Origin: Chondrus crispus
Taxonomy: Eukaryota > Rhodophyta > Florideophyceae > Gigartinales > Gigartinaceae
DNA length: 64,000 nucleotides
Reading direction: 5' to 3'
Assembly: GCF_000350225.1 (NCBI RefSeq)
Contig: NW_005179111.1
Coordinates: forward strand, 80,505-144,504
The position numbers were made by a program, and so were the translations under genes. Of this stretch, positions 1-11,306 are shown piece by piece. Every line of letters begins with the position of its first letter. Position 1 is the stretch's first letter. Below the pieces are notes generated by a model. It was not told the DNA's origin, did not search any database, and saw nothing but the letters and a program-made list of their open reading frames with translations.

Positions 1-767
1 TAAGGCCAATGCTCGTTGAGCTTCTTCGACACCTTGTAACGCGACAAGGCCTTCGACGGGGGCGCCGCAACGCAGCCCGACGGGATGAAATGAAAGTAAC
101 AGCGCTACATCAACCGTGCCGCCCGATGGCTCGAAACACCTACACCGGTTCGGTCGCAACCGACACCGATGGTACCAACACTGGCTCGTAATACGACGGG
201 GCCCTTCGAGGGAGACGTCGTTGCAACGGTCTCCGTCGGAAAATGGGTCACAGTAGCAGCGCTACGTCAACTGTGTCGCCCGATGGCTCGAAACACCTAC
301 ACCGGTTCCGTCGCAACCGAGGCCGATGGCACCAACACAAGATAAGGGAAAAATAGGTAGAATTAGAGATAGAAAAGGATAGGGAAATAAAGGAAAGAGA
401 AAGGGGAACCCCGAGCGATAGAGGATGCCGTAGGCTTAGGTAAAAGGGAGCGTCTTGATAGAGACGGACTTCGACCAAGGCGACATTCAACTCCGGCAAC
501 TCGGGTTGGTTTATTGACTTGTTCGGTCAAAGGGCTAAGTTATATAGAGCCCCGCCGGGGCGAGTACAGTAGCTCCCGGCTCTAGATTCTAGATCTAATC
601 TAGTGTCAGCAAAATTAATGCCAACTAATTAACTAAATAAAATAAAATAATTAAAAATTAGAACTGTGCAATTATTCACACGTGTGTCCCCCAAACCCGG
701 ACTACTTTTCGTATCCAAATGTTTTCCTTTCTTTTCACCCCCCTTTCCAGGTGCGTATTGCACTACA
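1..767 (-). repeat. Partial LTR, family C (inverted relative to the copy at 10274)
   Basis: On the minus strand this segment starts at 767 with TGTAGTGCAAT and runs off the left edge. It matches, as a reverse complement and with divergence, 10274 to about 11015. Shared landmarks are a TCTAGATTCTAG block, the GC-rich palindrome near 550-570, and two diverged tandem copies of about 165 bp near 45-345. The other copy ends in the perfect inverse ATTGCACTACA, so both look like LTRs. The flank at 768 is copia coding sequence with no polypurine tract, so this is probably a 5' or solo LTR of an element extending left. Confidence 0.65.
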
Positions 768-1355
768 GTTACGTATGAACAGATGCAGTCTGGATCAGTC
801 GAGATGGGCACGAAGGCTAGAGCTAATGTCGCTGGTCGCGGCGAGGTAGAATTCATGTTGAACGTGAACGGTAGTCCACATCCTTGCAAATTGTCAAACG
901 TTTTGCATGTCCCTGATTTCGGATACTCGTTACTGTCTGTTAGCCAAATGGTTTCAAAGGGTTTGCAAGTGTCATTTGAAAATGAGAAATGCCTCGTTAC
1001 TGCAGGACCAACTGTAGTTGCCACAGCGAGTCAAGTTGGGGATTTGTACATACTTGACGTTATGAATGAAACCTTTTCTGCTCACGTAGTTACCCTGCAG
1101 ACGCTACATGAACGCATGGCCCATGTTAATGTACAAGGAATCGCATCAATGATTCACAATAATGTGGTAAGTGGCATCAACGTTCGTCAAAGCGATGTCA
1201 TCAGTGCAATGAATCCGAAGTGTGACAATCAATCTCCCATTTGTCCTGCGTGTGTGTTTTGCAAAGCAACGCGATCAGTAATCCCAAAACAGCGATCATC
1301 GTCTCGAGCACAGAACTGTCTTGACTTGGTACATTCTGATGTCTGCGGTCCACTT
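768..1355 (+). pseudogene. Copia gag-pol fragment, left piece
   Basis: The plus-strand translation is nearly identical to the protease to integrase zinc-finger region of the full copia element at 1736-8862. It runs from just after the protease active site through the GAG-pre-integrase region and the integrase CxxC motif to the first catalytic Asp segment (HSDVCGPL). It has no LTR, gag start or RT. The reading continues at 8929 after a nested insertion; CACTT (1351-1355) is repeated at 8924-8928. Upstream it joins LTR family C directly at 767/768. It is a dead fragment that served as a target for later insertions. Confidence 0.85.
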
Positions 1356-1461
1356 CGTTGAAATAGTGAGCTCGCCCAAGGGGACACCAAGAAGCCAGCG
1401 CCTGTGGCGTAGTGGTTAACGAATTTTTGCGGCAAATTTTCAGACCTCGATTTTAACATCA
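1356..1461 (+). repeat. TRIM 5' LTR
   Basis: A 106-bp direct repeat of 1630-1735. It starts CGTTGAAATAG where the 3' copy has TGTTGAAATAG and ends AACATCA. It contains TGGCGTAGTGG, close to the RNA polymerase III A-box consensus; the 3' copy reads TGGCTTAGTGG, a perfect fit. Confidence 0.8.
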
Positions 1462-1510
1462 GGTTATGGGCCCAGATTTACGCTACCATTCGTGAGTTCG
1501 ATTCTCACAG
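1462..1510 (+). promoter_or_regulatory. Half-tRNA-iMet primer-binding site and tRNA-like B box
   Basis: GGTTATGGGCCCAG (1462-1475) is complementary to the initiator-tRNA anticodon arm and abuts the LTR. About 20 nt further on, GTGAG-TTCGATT-CTCAC forms a perfect T-arm-like stem-loop with a Pol III B-box core, followed by AGGGTGC, which can pair mostly with GCGCCTG upstream of the A box in the LTR. Confidence 0.6.
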
Positions 1511-1629
1511 GGTGCACTTGGGCGGTGCAATGTTTGTTTGTTTGTTTGTATCACACTTGGGAACGTACCTGCCTGTGTGTTGTGCAGTGACCCGCGCCGT
1601 GTGTTTGGCGTCCCTTGGTCGTGGGGGAG

Positions 1630-1735
1630 TGTTGAAATAGTGAGCGCGCCCAAGGGGACACCAAGAAGCCAGCGCCTGTGGCTTAGTGGTTAACGAATTT
1701 TTGCGGCAAATTTTCAGACCTCGATTTTAACATCA
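1630..1735 (+). repeat. TRIM 3' LTR
   Basis: The 106-bp partner of 1356-1461, starting TGTTGAAATAG straight after a polypurine tract. It ends at AACATCA, where the copia element begins. Its last 61 bp recur on the far side of the copia element (8863-8923). Confidence 0.8.
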
Positions 1736-2674
1736 TATTGGAAGGTCAGCGGGGCAAAGGGAATTCGAAGGACTGTTGATGAGGTGAAGTTGAAGGATTG
1801 GATACCGATTTACTTCGAGTCGCCAACTTCTGGCACTACTTATACACTTCTGCAATCTTCTAGAACTCTACTACCAAAGACTACGACACATATACTACAA
1901 ATGTATTGGCTCTAACACATGTGCCCGTCTTGCTACTCAGCCAAACTGGCGATGGCCCAACAAACATAACAGAAAACCGCCTTACGAATTAGCACTGTCA
2001 TGACGGAGAAATTAGTAAGGCAGTACAACAAAGCACAGCAAAGCACAAATTCCCTTACTATTCCAAATCCAGCGTGGCACATATTCGTAAGGCACGTTTA
2101 CAGCTCACACGTTGCCTTACGAATTCAAATCAATCCTGCAAGGACTGTTTACAGCGCACACGTTGCCTTATGAATCTGAATCTCTCGTGAGGTCCTGTCC
2201 ACTGTCAATTACAACAGTGCACATTTTGCCTTACGAATTCAAAACTCGCGCAACGATATCTTTGTGTCCTGCTGTACCCGTGCTGCACTCCATGGACGCT
2301 GTAAACCTTTGGCACGTGCCAGGCACCCGCCACCAAGGTTCTACACTTTGTCCGTAAGACTGCAGGCGTACTGTACGCGTCCGACAGTGTAATGAGGACA
2401 TGTGTCCAAGTCATACACGTGTCGGGCGGAGAAAATGAAACATGCTCAGATTGTACTGTATACCGCAACCGTGTACATATTTCACACGTGTACACGTTGA
2501 AAACCAAACTTGCTCCTGAAGTACTGTGAATTGCAACCGTGTACAGAAATCATACGTGTACACGTTGAAAATCAAACTTGCTCAGCTCGTCACGCGGAGT
2601 GTTTTTGCTTTTACACGTGTCAGACCTGTCGTTGTGTGTCATGCATATCAGCATCTCGTCGTAGAATTACAACA
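1736..2674 (-). repeat. Copia 3' LTR
   Basis: 939 bp, a direct repeat of 7924-8862. On the minus strand it begins TGTTGTAATTC and ends CCTTCCAATA. It contains several copies of CCTTACGAATT-like and ACACGTGTACACG-like motifs. The last codons of gag-pol and its stop lie inside its start. Confidence 0.92.
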
Positions 2675-5600
2675 CTCCCCCTCGATCACATGATTTTTAC
2701 CGGAAGTAGCTACTGCAAGCCCTAGAAGTTGTACAAAGTTCTGGAACAGAACTCGCCCAAGTGCTTTCGTCAGGATATCTGCAGGCATGGAAGTGGTCGG
2801 GCAATGCGACACAGACACGAGGTTTCTCGTAATAGCATCTCGTACATAGTGGTATTTCACATCAACATGTTTATTACGACGATTCATCGATTCATTCTGT
2901 GCATACGAAATAGTCCCTGCATTGTCACACCCCATCATAATCGTGGGATCAGAATCAAGTCCAAGAACATCAGCAACCACTTGACGCAACCAAGTCACCT
3001 CCCTACACGCTTCACATAGTGCAATGTACTCAGCTTCACACGTCGAAGTTGCAACCACAGTCTGTTTCCGGGAACTCCAACTGATCGCTCCACCGCAGAA
3101 CTTGAAAACATATCCGCTGGTCGACTTGCAAGAGTCTGAACAACCGGCCCAGTCAGCATCACTGAAGCCGAACAACTCCGGCGATTTGGATTTATTGTCA
3201 AACACGATTCCTAAGTTTCGAGTCCCTTGCACGTATCGCATTACTCGTTTCACACCTGCCCAGTGTGACTCACATGGGTTGGCACAATGTTGAGAAAGCT
3301 TTCCAATCACATATGCCAAGTCTGGACGAGTGCCAACCATCAAGTACATCAGGGATCCCACTGCCTCACGATACGGTGCATTTGTTTTGGAGTCGTTTTC
3401 GGTTGAAATCGTGGTTGTGTGACCTTGTTCCATTGGAGTCAGAGAGGGGTTACACGTTGACATTCGAAAACGCTCAAGCACTTTTGATGCATACTTAGTT
3501 TGAGTGAGACTCAACGTCTTGGCCGTGCGATCCCTTTGAATTTCAAGACCAATGCAGACTTTTGCTTCACCAAGGTCTTTCATCTCAAACCGTTTATTAA
3601 GCTCCCCCTTCATCCATTTGATCGCATCGATATCACTACCAGCGAGTTACAAGTCATCGACATAAAGTGCAATCAGCATGATAGTGTTACCGATGCGTTT
3701 AATGTAGAGACAAGGATCACTACGCGAAGTCTCGAATCCCAATTCACCAATTAAGAAATCATCCACTTTGGCATGCCATTGACGATGTGCTTGTTTAAGA
3801 CCGTAAAGTGCTTTCAAAAGTTTGCACACGTGATCACTTTTGCTTTTGTCAATGCACCCTTCGGGTTGCTCCATGTAGATGTCTTCATCCAAGTCGCCGT
3901 TCAAACACACAGTCACGACATCCATGTGATGAAGTTCGAGGTCATAATGAGCAACTAAGGCAAGAAGTAGACGAATAGTGGTAAACTTTATGACAGGAGC
4001 ATATGTCTCAGTATAGTCAAGACCTTGCACTTGCTGGAATCCACGAGCAACAAGTCTGGCTTTTGCACTTTCAACTATATTGCCATTTGCATGAGGCAGT
4101 TGCTTGACATTGAAAACCCATCGAGATGTCAAGATGTTTGACGCCTCAGATCGAGGAACAAGTTTCCAGGTCTAATTCTTGGTCTGCGAGGCAAGTTCTT
4201 TGTCAATGCCGGGCTGCCAAAATGCAGCTCTAGGACGGTTGGTTGCCTGTTTGAAAGTGTTGGGAACTTCAATAGCGACATGCGCATGTGAAAGAAGAGC
4301 AGCTGCAAAGTTGCTCCTCCACCATGATCCGGGAGGTCTGCTGACTCGAGACGATCTTCGCACAGCTGGAGTCGGAGTTGGAGGGGTAACATTCGGAGTT
4401 TCGACGGCAGTTGGTACATCATCTTCATCTTCATCATTCTCATTTACAGAATGAGCGCCATCGTTTTCAAGAACCTCCTCCGAAACTTCATCCTCTTCAG
4501 AACCGACCTCATCCGTATTTGGGGTATCAGCTGTATTCCCATTGTCGCCATCGAGCAGTACAACGTCAACATCAGAGTTGATCGAATCACTTTCGTGTGC
4601 AGGAATGTCATGCATACCACATATCGATTCATCAAACTTGACATCCCGTAACACAACAATTTTATTCAACTCCCCGTCCCAAAGTTTGTATGCCTTACTG
4701 CATTGCGAGTACCCAAGAAACATCGCTTCGCGCGCTCGCAAGTCCAGCTTACGGAGCTCTAATTTTGGTAATGTATACCAACACTTTGACCCAAATACTC
4801 GCAAATGGCCAACATTTGGAGTGGAATTCATCCAAGTGTGGTGCGGAGTTGTATTAACGGGCAAAGCGCGTGAAGTATTTCGATTGCGTACATATACCGA
4901 AGTGGCAAGAGCCTCGGCCCAGAATCGCTTACTGACCTGTTTTTGAGAAAGCATAGAGCGGATAAGATCAATCAAAGTTCGATTTAAACGTTCAGCAACA
5001 CCGTTTTGTTCAGGGGTGTACGCCGTTGTGAGTTGGTGCTGCGTACCGTTTAAATCTAAATGCGACTTGAATTCCGTCGACAAGTACTCTCCCCCTCGAT
5101 CAGTGCGAAGCACCTTTACTTTGCGACCAGTGTGGGTTTGAGCCAACTTTTCATACAACTTGTATTTTGCAAACGCCTCGGAATTATTTCTCATCGTGTA
5201 CACAACTACCCAGTTCGAGTGATCATCTACAAATGTAATGAAGTATCTCGAACCACCAATGGACTGTACTTCGAGCGGACCGCAAACGTCAGAATGTACC
5301 AAGTCAAGACAGTTCTGTGCTCGAGACGATGATTGCTGTTTTGGGATTACTGATCGCGTTGCTTTGCAAAACACACACGCAGGACAAATGGGAGATTGAT
5401 TGTCACACTTCGGATTCATTGCACTGATGACATCGCTTTGACGAACGTTGATGCCACTTACCACATTATTGTGAATCATTGGTGCGATTCCTTGTACATT
5501 AACATGGGCCATGCGTTCATGTAGCGTCTGCAGGGTAACTACGTGAGCAGAAAAGGTTTCATTCATGACGTCAAGTATGTACAAATCCCCAACTTGACTC

Positions 5601-6796
5601 GCTGTAGCAACTACAGTTGGTCCTGCAGTAACGCGGCATTTCTCATTTTCAAATGACACTTGCAAACCCTTTGAAACCATTTGGCTAACAGACAGTAGCG
5701 AGTATCCAAAATCAGGGACATGCAAAACGTTTGACAATTTGCAAGGATGGGGACTACCGTTGACGTTCAACATGAATTCTACCTCGCCGCGACCAGCGAC
5801 ATTAGCTCTAGCCTTCGTGCCCATCTCGACTGATCCAGATTGCATCTGTTCATATGTAACGAACAAAGAGCGATCAAACGTAATGTGAGCGCTGCAACCG
5901 GAATCCACAAGCCATGACCTTGCGTTTGCAGCCCTCTTTTCTGGAGTGGAAGTCGAAAGCAAGCAAGTAAAGTCACTCTCCGCAAAGGCAGCAGTAGAAT
6001 TGTCATCTCGAGAAACGAATGCACTTGGCTTCAAGGCAGTATTGCGTGACCGAAACCCATCTGGCGGTGCAGGTCGGCGCCCATTCACGTCCTTGCCCCA
6101 GCAACGCCCTGCAGTATGCCCATGTCTATTGCAATTCGTACATTTCATATCGCGTCGAATAGGCATACGATTGACAAGTGCAGGTGCATGTGGTGATGAA
6201 GCAGAAGCGGTCTTCATGCTTTCTCGTTGTTCTTCTTGCAGCAGACGACTCTTCACAAACTCGAGTCCAAACACTTTATCCTCATTGCCAAGTGCGTCAA
6301 GAGCAACAATCAGGTTATCGAATCGTGGAGGCAAGCCATTCAACACAGCCATTGCAATTTCTTTATCGTCAATCTCAACACTCATTGACTGCAATCTGGC
6401 AGCAAGTTGCTTCACACGATTGATGAACACGAGCACTTTCTCAGATGGGAGCATGGATACAGTGTAAAAGTCGCGACGAGCGGAAAGTTTGTTGAGCAAA
6501 GTATGACGCTCAAACACATTCAGAATTGCTTCCCATGTCTCTTTCGCACCGCTACACCCTCGCACATGTTGCAAGTAGTCATCAGAAAGCGTGAGTCCGA
6601 TGACTGCCTTTGCTTTTGCGTCACCACGGATCCATTTTCTCCTGTCATCTGAGGTCGCATTCTCCGGTATATCATCAAAAACGTATTGATCGACATCTCG
6701 GAGAGCAAGCAGTAGCTGGATTTTCTGCTTTCAGATGTAAAAGTTAGATGCGGTCAGCTTCTCGATCCTGACCGATCCAGAGCTTTGGTCATCCAT
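2648..6796 (-). pseudogene. Copia gag-pol polyprotein, three in-frame stops
   Basis: A single frame of about 1,380 codons from ATG at 6796. Visible in order: gag with a CX2CX4HX4C zinc knuckle near residues 219-232; aspartic protease motif DSG near 298; integrase HHCC finger and DDE core (HSDVCGPL, RTDRGGEY, PEQNGVAERLN); reverse transcriptase with YVDD; and RNase H (DADWAG, CEAEY). The frame is never shifted but is cut by TGA at 6731-6733 (replacing Trp in the NFYIWKQK motif typical of copia gag), TAG at 4172-4174 just before the RT start, and TAA at 3647-3649 just after YVDD. A minimum reading from 6574 misses the gag N terminus. Order and motifs are family knowledge; loss of function is inferred from the stops. 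Confidence 0.93.
2675..2684 (-). promoter_or_regulatory. Copia polypurine tract
   Basis: The minus strand reads GAGGGGGAG immediately before the 3' LTR start TGTTG, the usual copia primer for plus-strand synthesis. It overlaps the end of the gag-pol frame. Confidence 0.85.
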
Positions 6797-7909
6797 TTCG
6801 CCGAATGGATGTACCCTTTCGAGTATACAAGGTCTTCTGTTCCTGGATCCCAAGCCGTTATCCGATAGTCAACACAATGGCAAGCCCACCCGTATAGGAA
6901 GTTTGTACCGATAACTTGGAAACGTTCTTGGTGCTTGTTCCCGGCGGAGTGGAACAATCGTATTCTTCTTAAAAATGCCTTAGGGCGCTACCCCTGTATG
7001 TCGGCAAGTGCGGGTCTTTCGACTGTGAACTAAATCAAACGTGCCACGAGTAAGCACAACACTTTTTGCCTGTAGACGAACCAGGACTTTTGGTCACTAC
7101 CGCGAACGGTCCCTGCAACCGAAATCGGTTTGTCCAAACTTTATACGGTACTACCCCAATGAGGTTTCCCACAACACAAGAATGAAACTGCCTTCGTCGT
7201 ACTCGTGTGATTTGTTCACAATCACGCCTAGGGTCACCCTCTTCCGTGCGAACTTAATCAAGGTACGCGACCTTATACACGTATAGTGAGAGGTTCAGTG
7301 TTTAGGCACGTATTCTCTTCACCCAGGGGACCGAAGTCGTACCTATAGGGCTAATACCGAGAGCGTTACCCGCACCGCCGACGCACCTCCCGAAGGCAGA
7401 GTGCGGATCGACTAGACCAGTACACTGTGATCCTCCCCGAGGATCAGTGTTTCGTCTCTCGACGATTCTTGGTCGGACCCTCGCTCAAGTCAGATTTCCA
7501 ATGGCACAAGCCTTTCACCAAGAGCGAGGGTATCGGCCGCTACGACGATCACCGGCGTGATCGAAGGGCAGTCTTCTTGGATTGATATGGTACGTTGGCG
7601 ACTAGGGACTACACCCACAGCTCACACAACGATTGCCAAGACCAAGCTGCAACAGACACGAAGAAGATCCACCAAGTTGAAACGACAGCAGGTAGACGGA
7701 GACGACCGACCAAGATGATAACGACAGCAAGTAGACGGCGATAGAACAAAACGAACGACAGCGGCGATGAAAACGGCGGCGGAAACGACAGCAGAAACCA
7801 AAACGAGAACGACAGCGGAGACCAAAACGAGAAAGACAGCAGAAACAAACACGGAAACGGCAGCAGAAACTGAGAACAAACACTCACACAGAGGAACAAT
7901 AACGTTGAA
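6797..7909 (-). other. Copia 5' untranslated leader
   Basis: About 1.1 kb between primer-binding site and gag start with no convincing ORF. The part nearest the LTR (about 7640-7880) is a degenerate purine-rich tandem repeat. The rest shows nothing recognisable. Confidence 0.6.
7640..7880. repeat. Degenerate purine-rich tandem repeat in copia leader
   Basis: Many imperfect copies of ACGACAGCAGAAACCAAAAC-like units of about 12-24 bp. The strand asymmetry (A/G rich on plus) produces spurious open frames on both strands. Confidence 0.7.
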
Positions 7910-7923
7910 CTGGGCCCATAACC
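7910..7923 (-). promoter_or_regulatory. Copia primer-binding site (half initiator tRNA-Met)
   Basis: The minus strand reads GGTTATGGGCCCAG directly after the 5' LTR. It is identical to the primer-binding site of the TRIM at 1462-1475 and complementary to the initiator-tRNA anticodon arm. Confidence 0.85.
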
Positions 7924-8862
7924 TATTGGAAGGTCAGCGGGGCAAAGGGAATTCGAAGGACGGTTGATGAGGTGAAGTTGAAGGATTGGATACCGATTTA
8001 CTTCGAGTCGCCAACTTCTGGCACTACTTATACACTTCTGCAATCTTCTAGAACTCTACTACCAAAGACTACGACACATATACTACAAATGTATTGGCTC
8101 TAACAAATGTGCCCGTCTTGCTACTCAGCCAAACTGGCGATGGCCCAACAAACATAACAGAAAACCGCCTTACGAATTAGCACTGTCATGACGGAGAAAT
8201 TAGTAAGGCAGTACAACAAAGCACAGCAAAGCACAAATTCCCTTACTATTCCAAATCCAGCGTGGCACATATTCGTAAGGCACGTTTACAGCTCACACGT
8301 TGCCTTACGAATTCAAATCAATCCTGCAAGGACTGTTTACAGCGCACACGTTGCCTTATGAATCTGAATCTCTCGTGAGGTCCTGTCCACTGTCAATTAC
8401 AACAGTGCACATTTTGCCTTACGAATTCAAAACTCGCGCAACGATATCTTTGTGTCCTGCTGTACCCGTGCTGCACTCCATGGACGCTGTAAACCTTTGG
8501 CACGTGCCAGGCACCCGCCACCAAGGTTCTACACTTTGTCCGTAAGACTGCAGGCGTACTGTACGCGTCCGACAGTGTAATGTGGACATGTGTCCAAGTC
8601 ATACACGTGTCGGGCGGAGAAAATGAAACATGCTCAGATTGTACTGTATACCGCAACCGTGTACATATTTCACACGTGTACACGTTGAAAACCAAACTTG
8701 CTCCTGAAGTACTGTGAATTGCAACCGTGTACAGAAATCATACGTGTACACGTTGAAAATCAAACTTGCTCAGCTCGTCACGCAGAGTGCTTTTGCTTTT
8801 ACACGTGTCAGACCTGTCGTTGTGTGTCATGCATATCAGCATCTCGTCGTAGAATTACAACA
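7924..8862 (-). repeat. Copia 5' LTR
   Basis: The 939-bp partner of 1736-2674, of identical length and about 99.5% identical by eye. Confidence 0.92.
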
Positions 8863-8923
8863 CTGTCGCTTAGTGTTTAACGAATTTTTGCGGCAAATTT
8901 TTCAGACCTCGATTTTAACATCA
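8863..8923 (+). repeat. TRIM LTR remnant, right of copia
   Basis: 61 bp matching the last 61 bp of the TRIM LTR with a few differences, ending AACATCA. It is followed by CACTT (8924-8928), the right copy of the TRIM target duplication. Confidence 0.75.
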
Positions 8924-9716
8924 CACTTGAAGTACAGTCAGTTGGTGGTTCGAGATACTTCATTACATTTGTAGATGATCACCCGAACTGGGTTGTTGTG
9001 CACACGATGAGAAATAAATCCGAGGCGTTTGCAAAATACAAGTTGTATGAAAAGTTGGCCCAAACCCACACTGGTCGCAGAGTAAAGGTGCTTCGCACTG
9101 ATCGAGGGGGAGAGTACTTGTCGACGGAATTCAAGTCGCATTTAGATTTAAACGGTACGCAGCACCAACTCACATCGGCGTACACCCCTGAACAAAACGG
9201 TGTTGCTGAACGTTTAAATCGAACTTTGATTGATCTTATCCGCTCTATGCTTTCTCAAAAACAGGTCAGTAAGCGATTCTGGGCCGAGGCTCTTGCCACT
9301 TCGGTATATGTACGCAATCGAAATACTTCACGCGCTTTGCCCGTTAATACAACTCCGCACCACATTTGGATGAATTCCACTCCAAATGTTGGCCATTTGC
9401 GAGTATTTGGGTCAAAATGTTGGTATACCTTACCAAAATTAGAGCTCCGCAAGCTGGACTTGCGAGCGCGTGAAGCGATGTTTCTTGGGTATTTGCAATG
9501 CAGTAAAGCATACAAACTTTGGGACGGAGAGTTGAATAAAATTGTTGTGTCACGGGATGTCAAGTTTGATGAATCGACATGTGGGATGCATGACATTCCT
9601 GCACACGAAAGTGATTGAATCAACTCTGATGTTGACATTGTATTGCTCGGTGGCGACAATGAGAATGAAGCCGATACCCCAAATACTGACGGGGTTGGGT
9701 CTGAAGAAGATGAGGC
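8924..9716 (+). pseudogene. Copia gag-pol fragment, right piece
   Basis: Continues the fragment at 768-1355. It encodes the integrase core (VDDH, RTDRGGEYLS, PEQNGVAERLN) and the acidic linker after it, closely matching the full copia copy. An in-frame TGA at about 9616 replaces a serine codon. Homology stops at about 9716, before the RT. The two pieces total about 1.4 kb and have neither copia end. Confidence 0.85.
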
Positions 9717-10273
9717 TCGTCCGATGCCGTCGAGATCGCGCACCCCGATCGCGGAGAACCACTTTGCTGCTGCGTACAGTAGGGGGTAATGGTGCATGGA
9801 TTTATCGTTTAACTCCTCAAGTGAGGGATATCGCTGCAATGCAGCGACGAGAGGAGTATGACCCGGAGGAAGAGCCGGTTCGGCCGGGTCGAGAGGAGGA
9901 GGTAATCGGGGGATTGAGCGGAGCCCTTGAGGGTAGCTGGACTTGTATGAGAATCCCACACCGGCACGACGTCGCCGGACACGGGGGTCCTCCGGTTCGG
10001 ATGGGGGTCCCGATGGAGGACCAGACGTGTCGGAAATCAGCCCCGGGGAGGAAGGGTCGTCTTGTCCTTGCTCGACCGCCCTTTTAAAAAAGAAAAAGAA
10101 AAAAGGGGGGTACACGCGCGCTGGTAGGAGGGAAAGCAGCACCAGATAGTGCAGGGGGAGACCTTCGGTGGAAGAATGAGGACGATGGATGGACGTGCGA
10201 GGTGGAAGGAGAAAAAATATCGGAAGATTATACGAGGAGTTGGCGGTGGGCAAGGACGCTCAGAAGGGGGATA
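9717..10273 (+). other. 3' internal remnant of an LTR element (family C)
   Basis: The segment ends in a polypurine tract (GAAGGGGGATA, 10263-10273) directly before the LTR at 10274, so it is the 3' internal end of a plus-strand element truncated at its junction with the copia fragment. The minus strand carries an open frame over most of it (Pro-rich, then a PSLEELNDKSMHHYPLLYAA stretch) that I do not recognise. It may be the remains of an antisense ORF comparable in position to the one in gypsy-A. Confidence 0.5.
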
Positions 10274-11306
10274 TGTAGTGCAATACCCGTCTCGGGTAGG
10301 GGCGTGAAAGTAAGTGAGAAAAGGAAAAAAGTTGGATACTGTGGTCCGGGCTGGAGGACACACGTGTGCAACGATGCGCACGATTATTCTAATTATTTAA
10401 TTCTATTTACAAATTGGATCTAGAATCTAGAGCCGGGAGCTACTGTACTCGCCCCGGCGGGGCTATATAGCAAAGTCCGGTTACCAACCCAAGTGAGTAA
10501 AGGTAACCCGAGTTGCCGGAGTTAGATCTCGCCTTCGTCGAAGACCGCTTCCGTTCACGAGACGCGCTTCACTTTTACGCTGCTGACGACATCCTCCATT
10601 GCTCGGGGTCGCCTTTCTTTATCCTTTTACCTTTTCTATGTCTAATTCCTATCCTTTTCTATCTCCACCTCTATTTTCCCTTAATTGTGTTGGTTCCATT
10701 GGAGTCGGTTGCGACCGATCCGGTGTAGGTGTTTTAGCCACCGGGCAACACGTTGTGTAGCGCTGCTACTGTTCCAAGTTCCGTAGGAAGGCTGTTTTAA
10801 CGACGCCTCCGTCGAAGGTCTTACTGTATAAGACAGAGTTGGTACCACCTACCGCGATCGCGATCGCGCTGGTGAGGGTGTTTTTAGCCATCGGGCAACA
10901 CGTCTGTAGTAGCGTTGCTACATGGTTACGATCCCGTCGGGTAGTGCTGAACAAGCCCCCGTCGAAGACCTTGAATTATACGCAAGGTGCTGAAGACGCT
11001 CGTCGAGCATTGGCCTTACAACCCAGCGAACCGCGGTTACATTCTCGTACACAAGCCCAACCCGCACTCGCCGAGCACTCAAGTCTTCACAAGTCTCTAC
11101 CACCATTATCCTCCCGGGCCCGGCATCTTTCCTTACCCCCCCGTCGGAGTCGAGATACTGTTGGCCGCAAGCCCACCCAAGGGGAAAGGGAGTCCCGAAC
11201 GCTCCGTAGCGCGTGCCATCGGCAGTGGTTGTTTCTGTTGCTGTTTTTCTTCTTTTTGTTTGACCGTCGGACTGTGTTCGCGGTCTGCCAGGCACATTGC
11301 ACTACA
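10274..11306 (+). repeat. LTR family C, complete copy (1,033 bp)
   Basis: It has perfect 11-bp inverse termini, TGTAGTGCAAT at 10274 and ATTGCACTACA ending at 11306. A polypurine tract lies immediately upstream, so this is a 3' LTR. It contains the GC palindrome and TCTAGATTCTAG block shared with 1-767, and two diverged tandem copies of about 165 bp near 10690-10960. Confidence 0.75.

Larger units (their letters stand above)
1356..1735 (+). mobile_element. Miniature LTR retrotransposon (TRIM-like), 380 bp
   Basis: Two near-identical 106-bp repeats (1356-1461 and 1630-1735) flank about 168 bp of internal sequence with no coding capacity. The first repeat is followed directly by GGTTATGGGCCCAG, a primer-binding site complementary to the anticodon arm of initiator tRNA-Met, as known for Drosophila copia and yeast Ty5. 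The second is preceded by a polypurine tract (GTGGGGGAG). The insertion into the copia fragment is marked by CACTT on the left and again at 8924-8928. The structure matches terminal-repeat retrotransposons in miniature, which depend on an autonomous partner. The full copia element here uses the same primer-binding site and is a plausible partner (inference). Confidence 0.8.
1736..8862 (-). mobile_element. Full-length Ty1/copia retrotransposon
   Basis: A 7.1-kb element on the minus strand with 939-bp LTRs at both ends. They differ by about five substitutions by eye, so the insertion is young. In order it has 5' LTR, initiator-tRNA half-molecule primer-binding site, about 1.1 kb leader, one gag-pol frame in the copia order (gag, protease, integrase, RT, RNase H), polypurine tract and 3' LTR. 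The coding frame is broken by three in-frame stop codons, so this copy is probably inactive. It sits inside TRIM sequence and lacks a normal 5-bp target duplication; a 61-bp TRIM-LTR stretch flanks it instead. Confidence 0.93.

Noticed and set aside
1395..1515. A functional tRNA gene
   Set aside because: A box, T-arm and acceptor-like pairing are present, but I cannot fold a convincing D and anticodon arm, and the span includes the LTR edge and primer-binding site.
9255..10253. 332-codon minus-strand frame
   Set aside because: It crosses the junction at 9716/9717 between the copia fragment (read antisense) and an unrelated element; a chimera.
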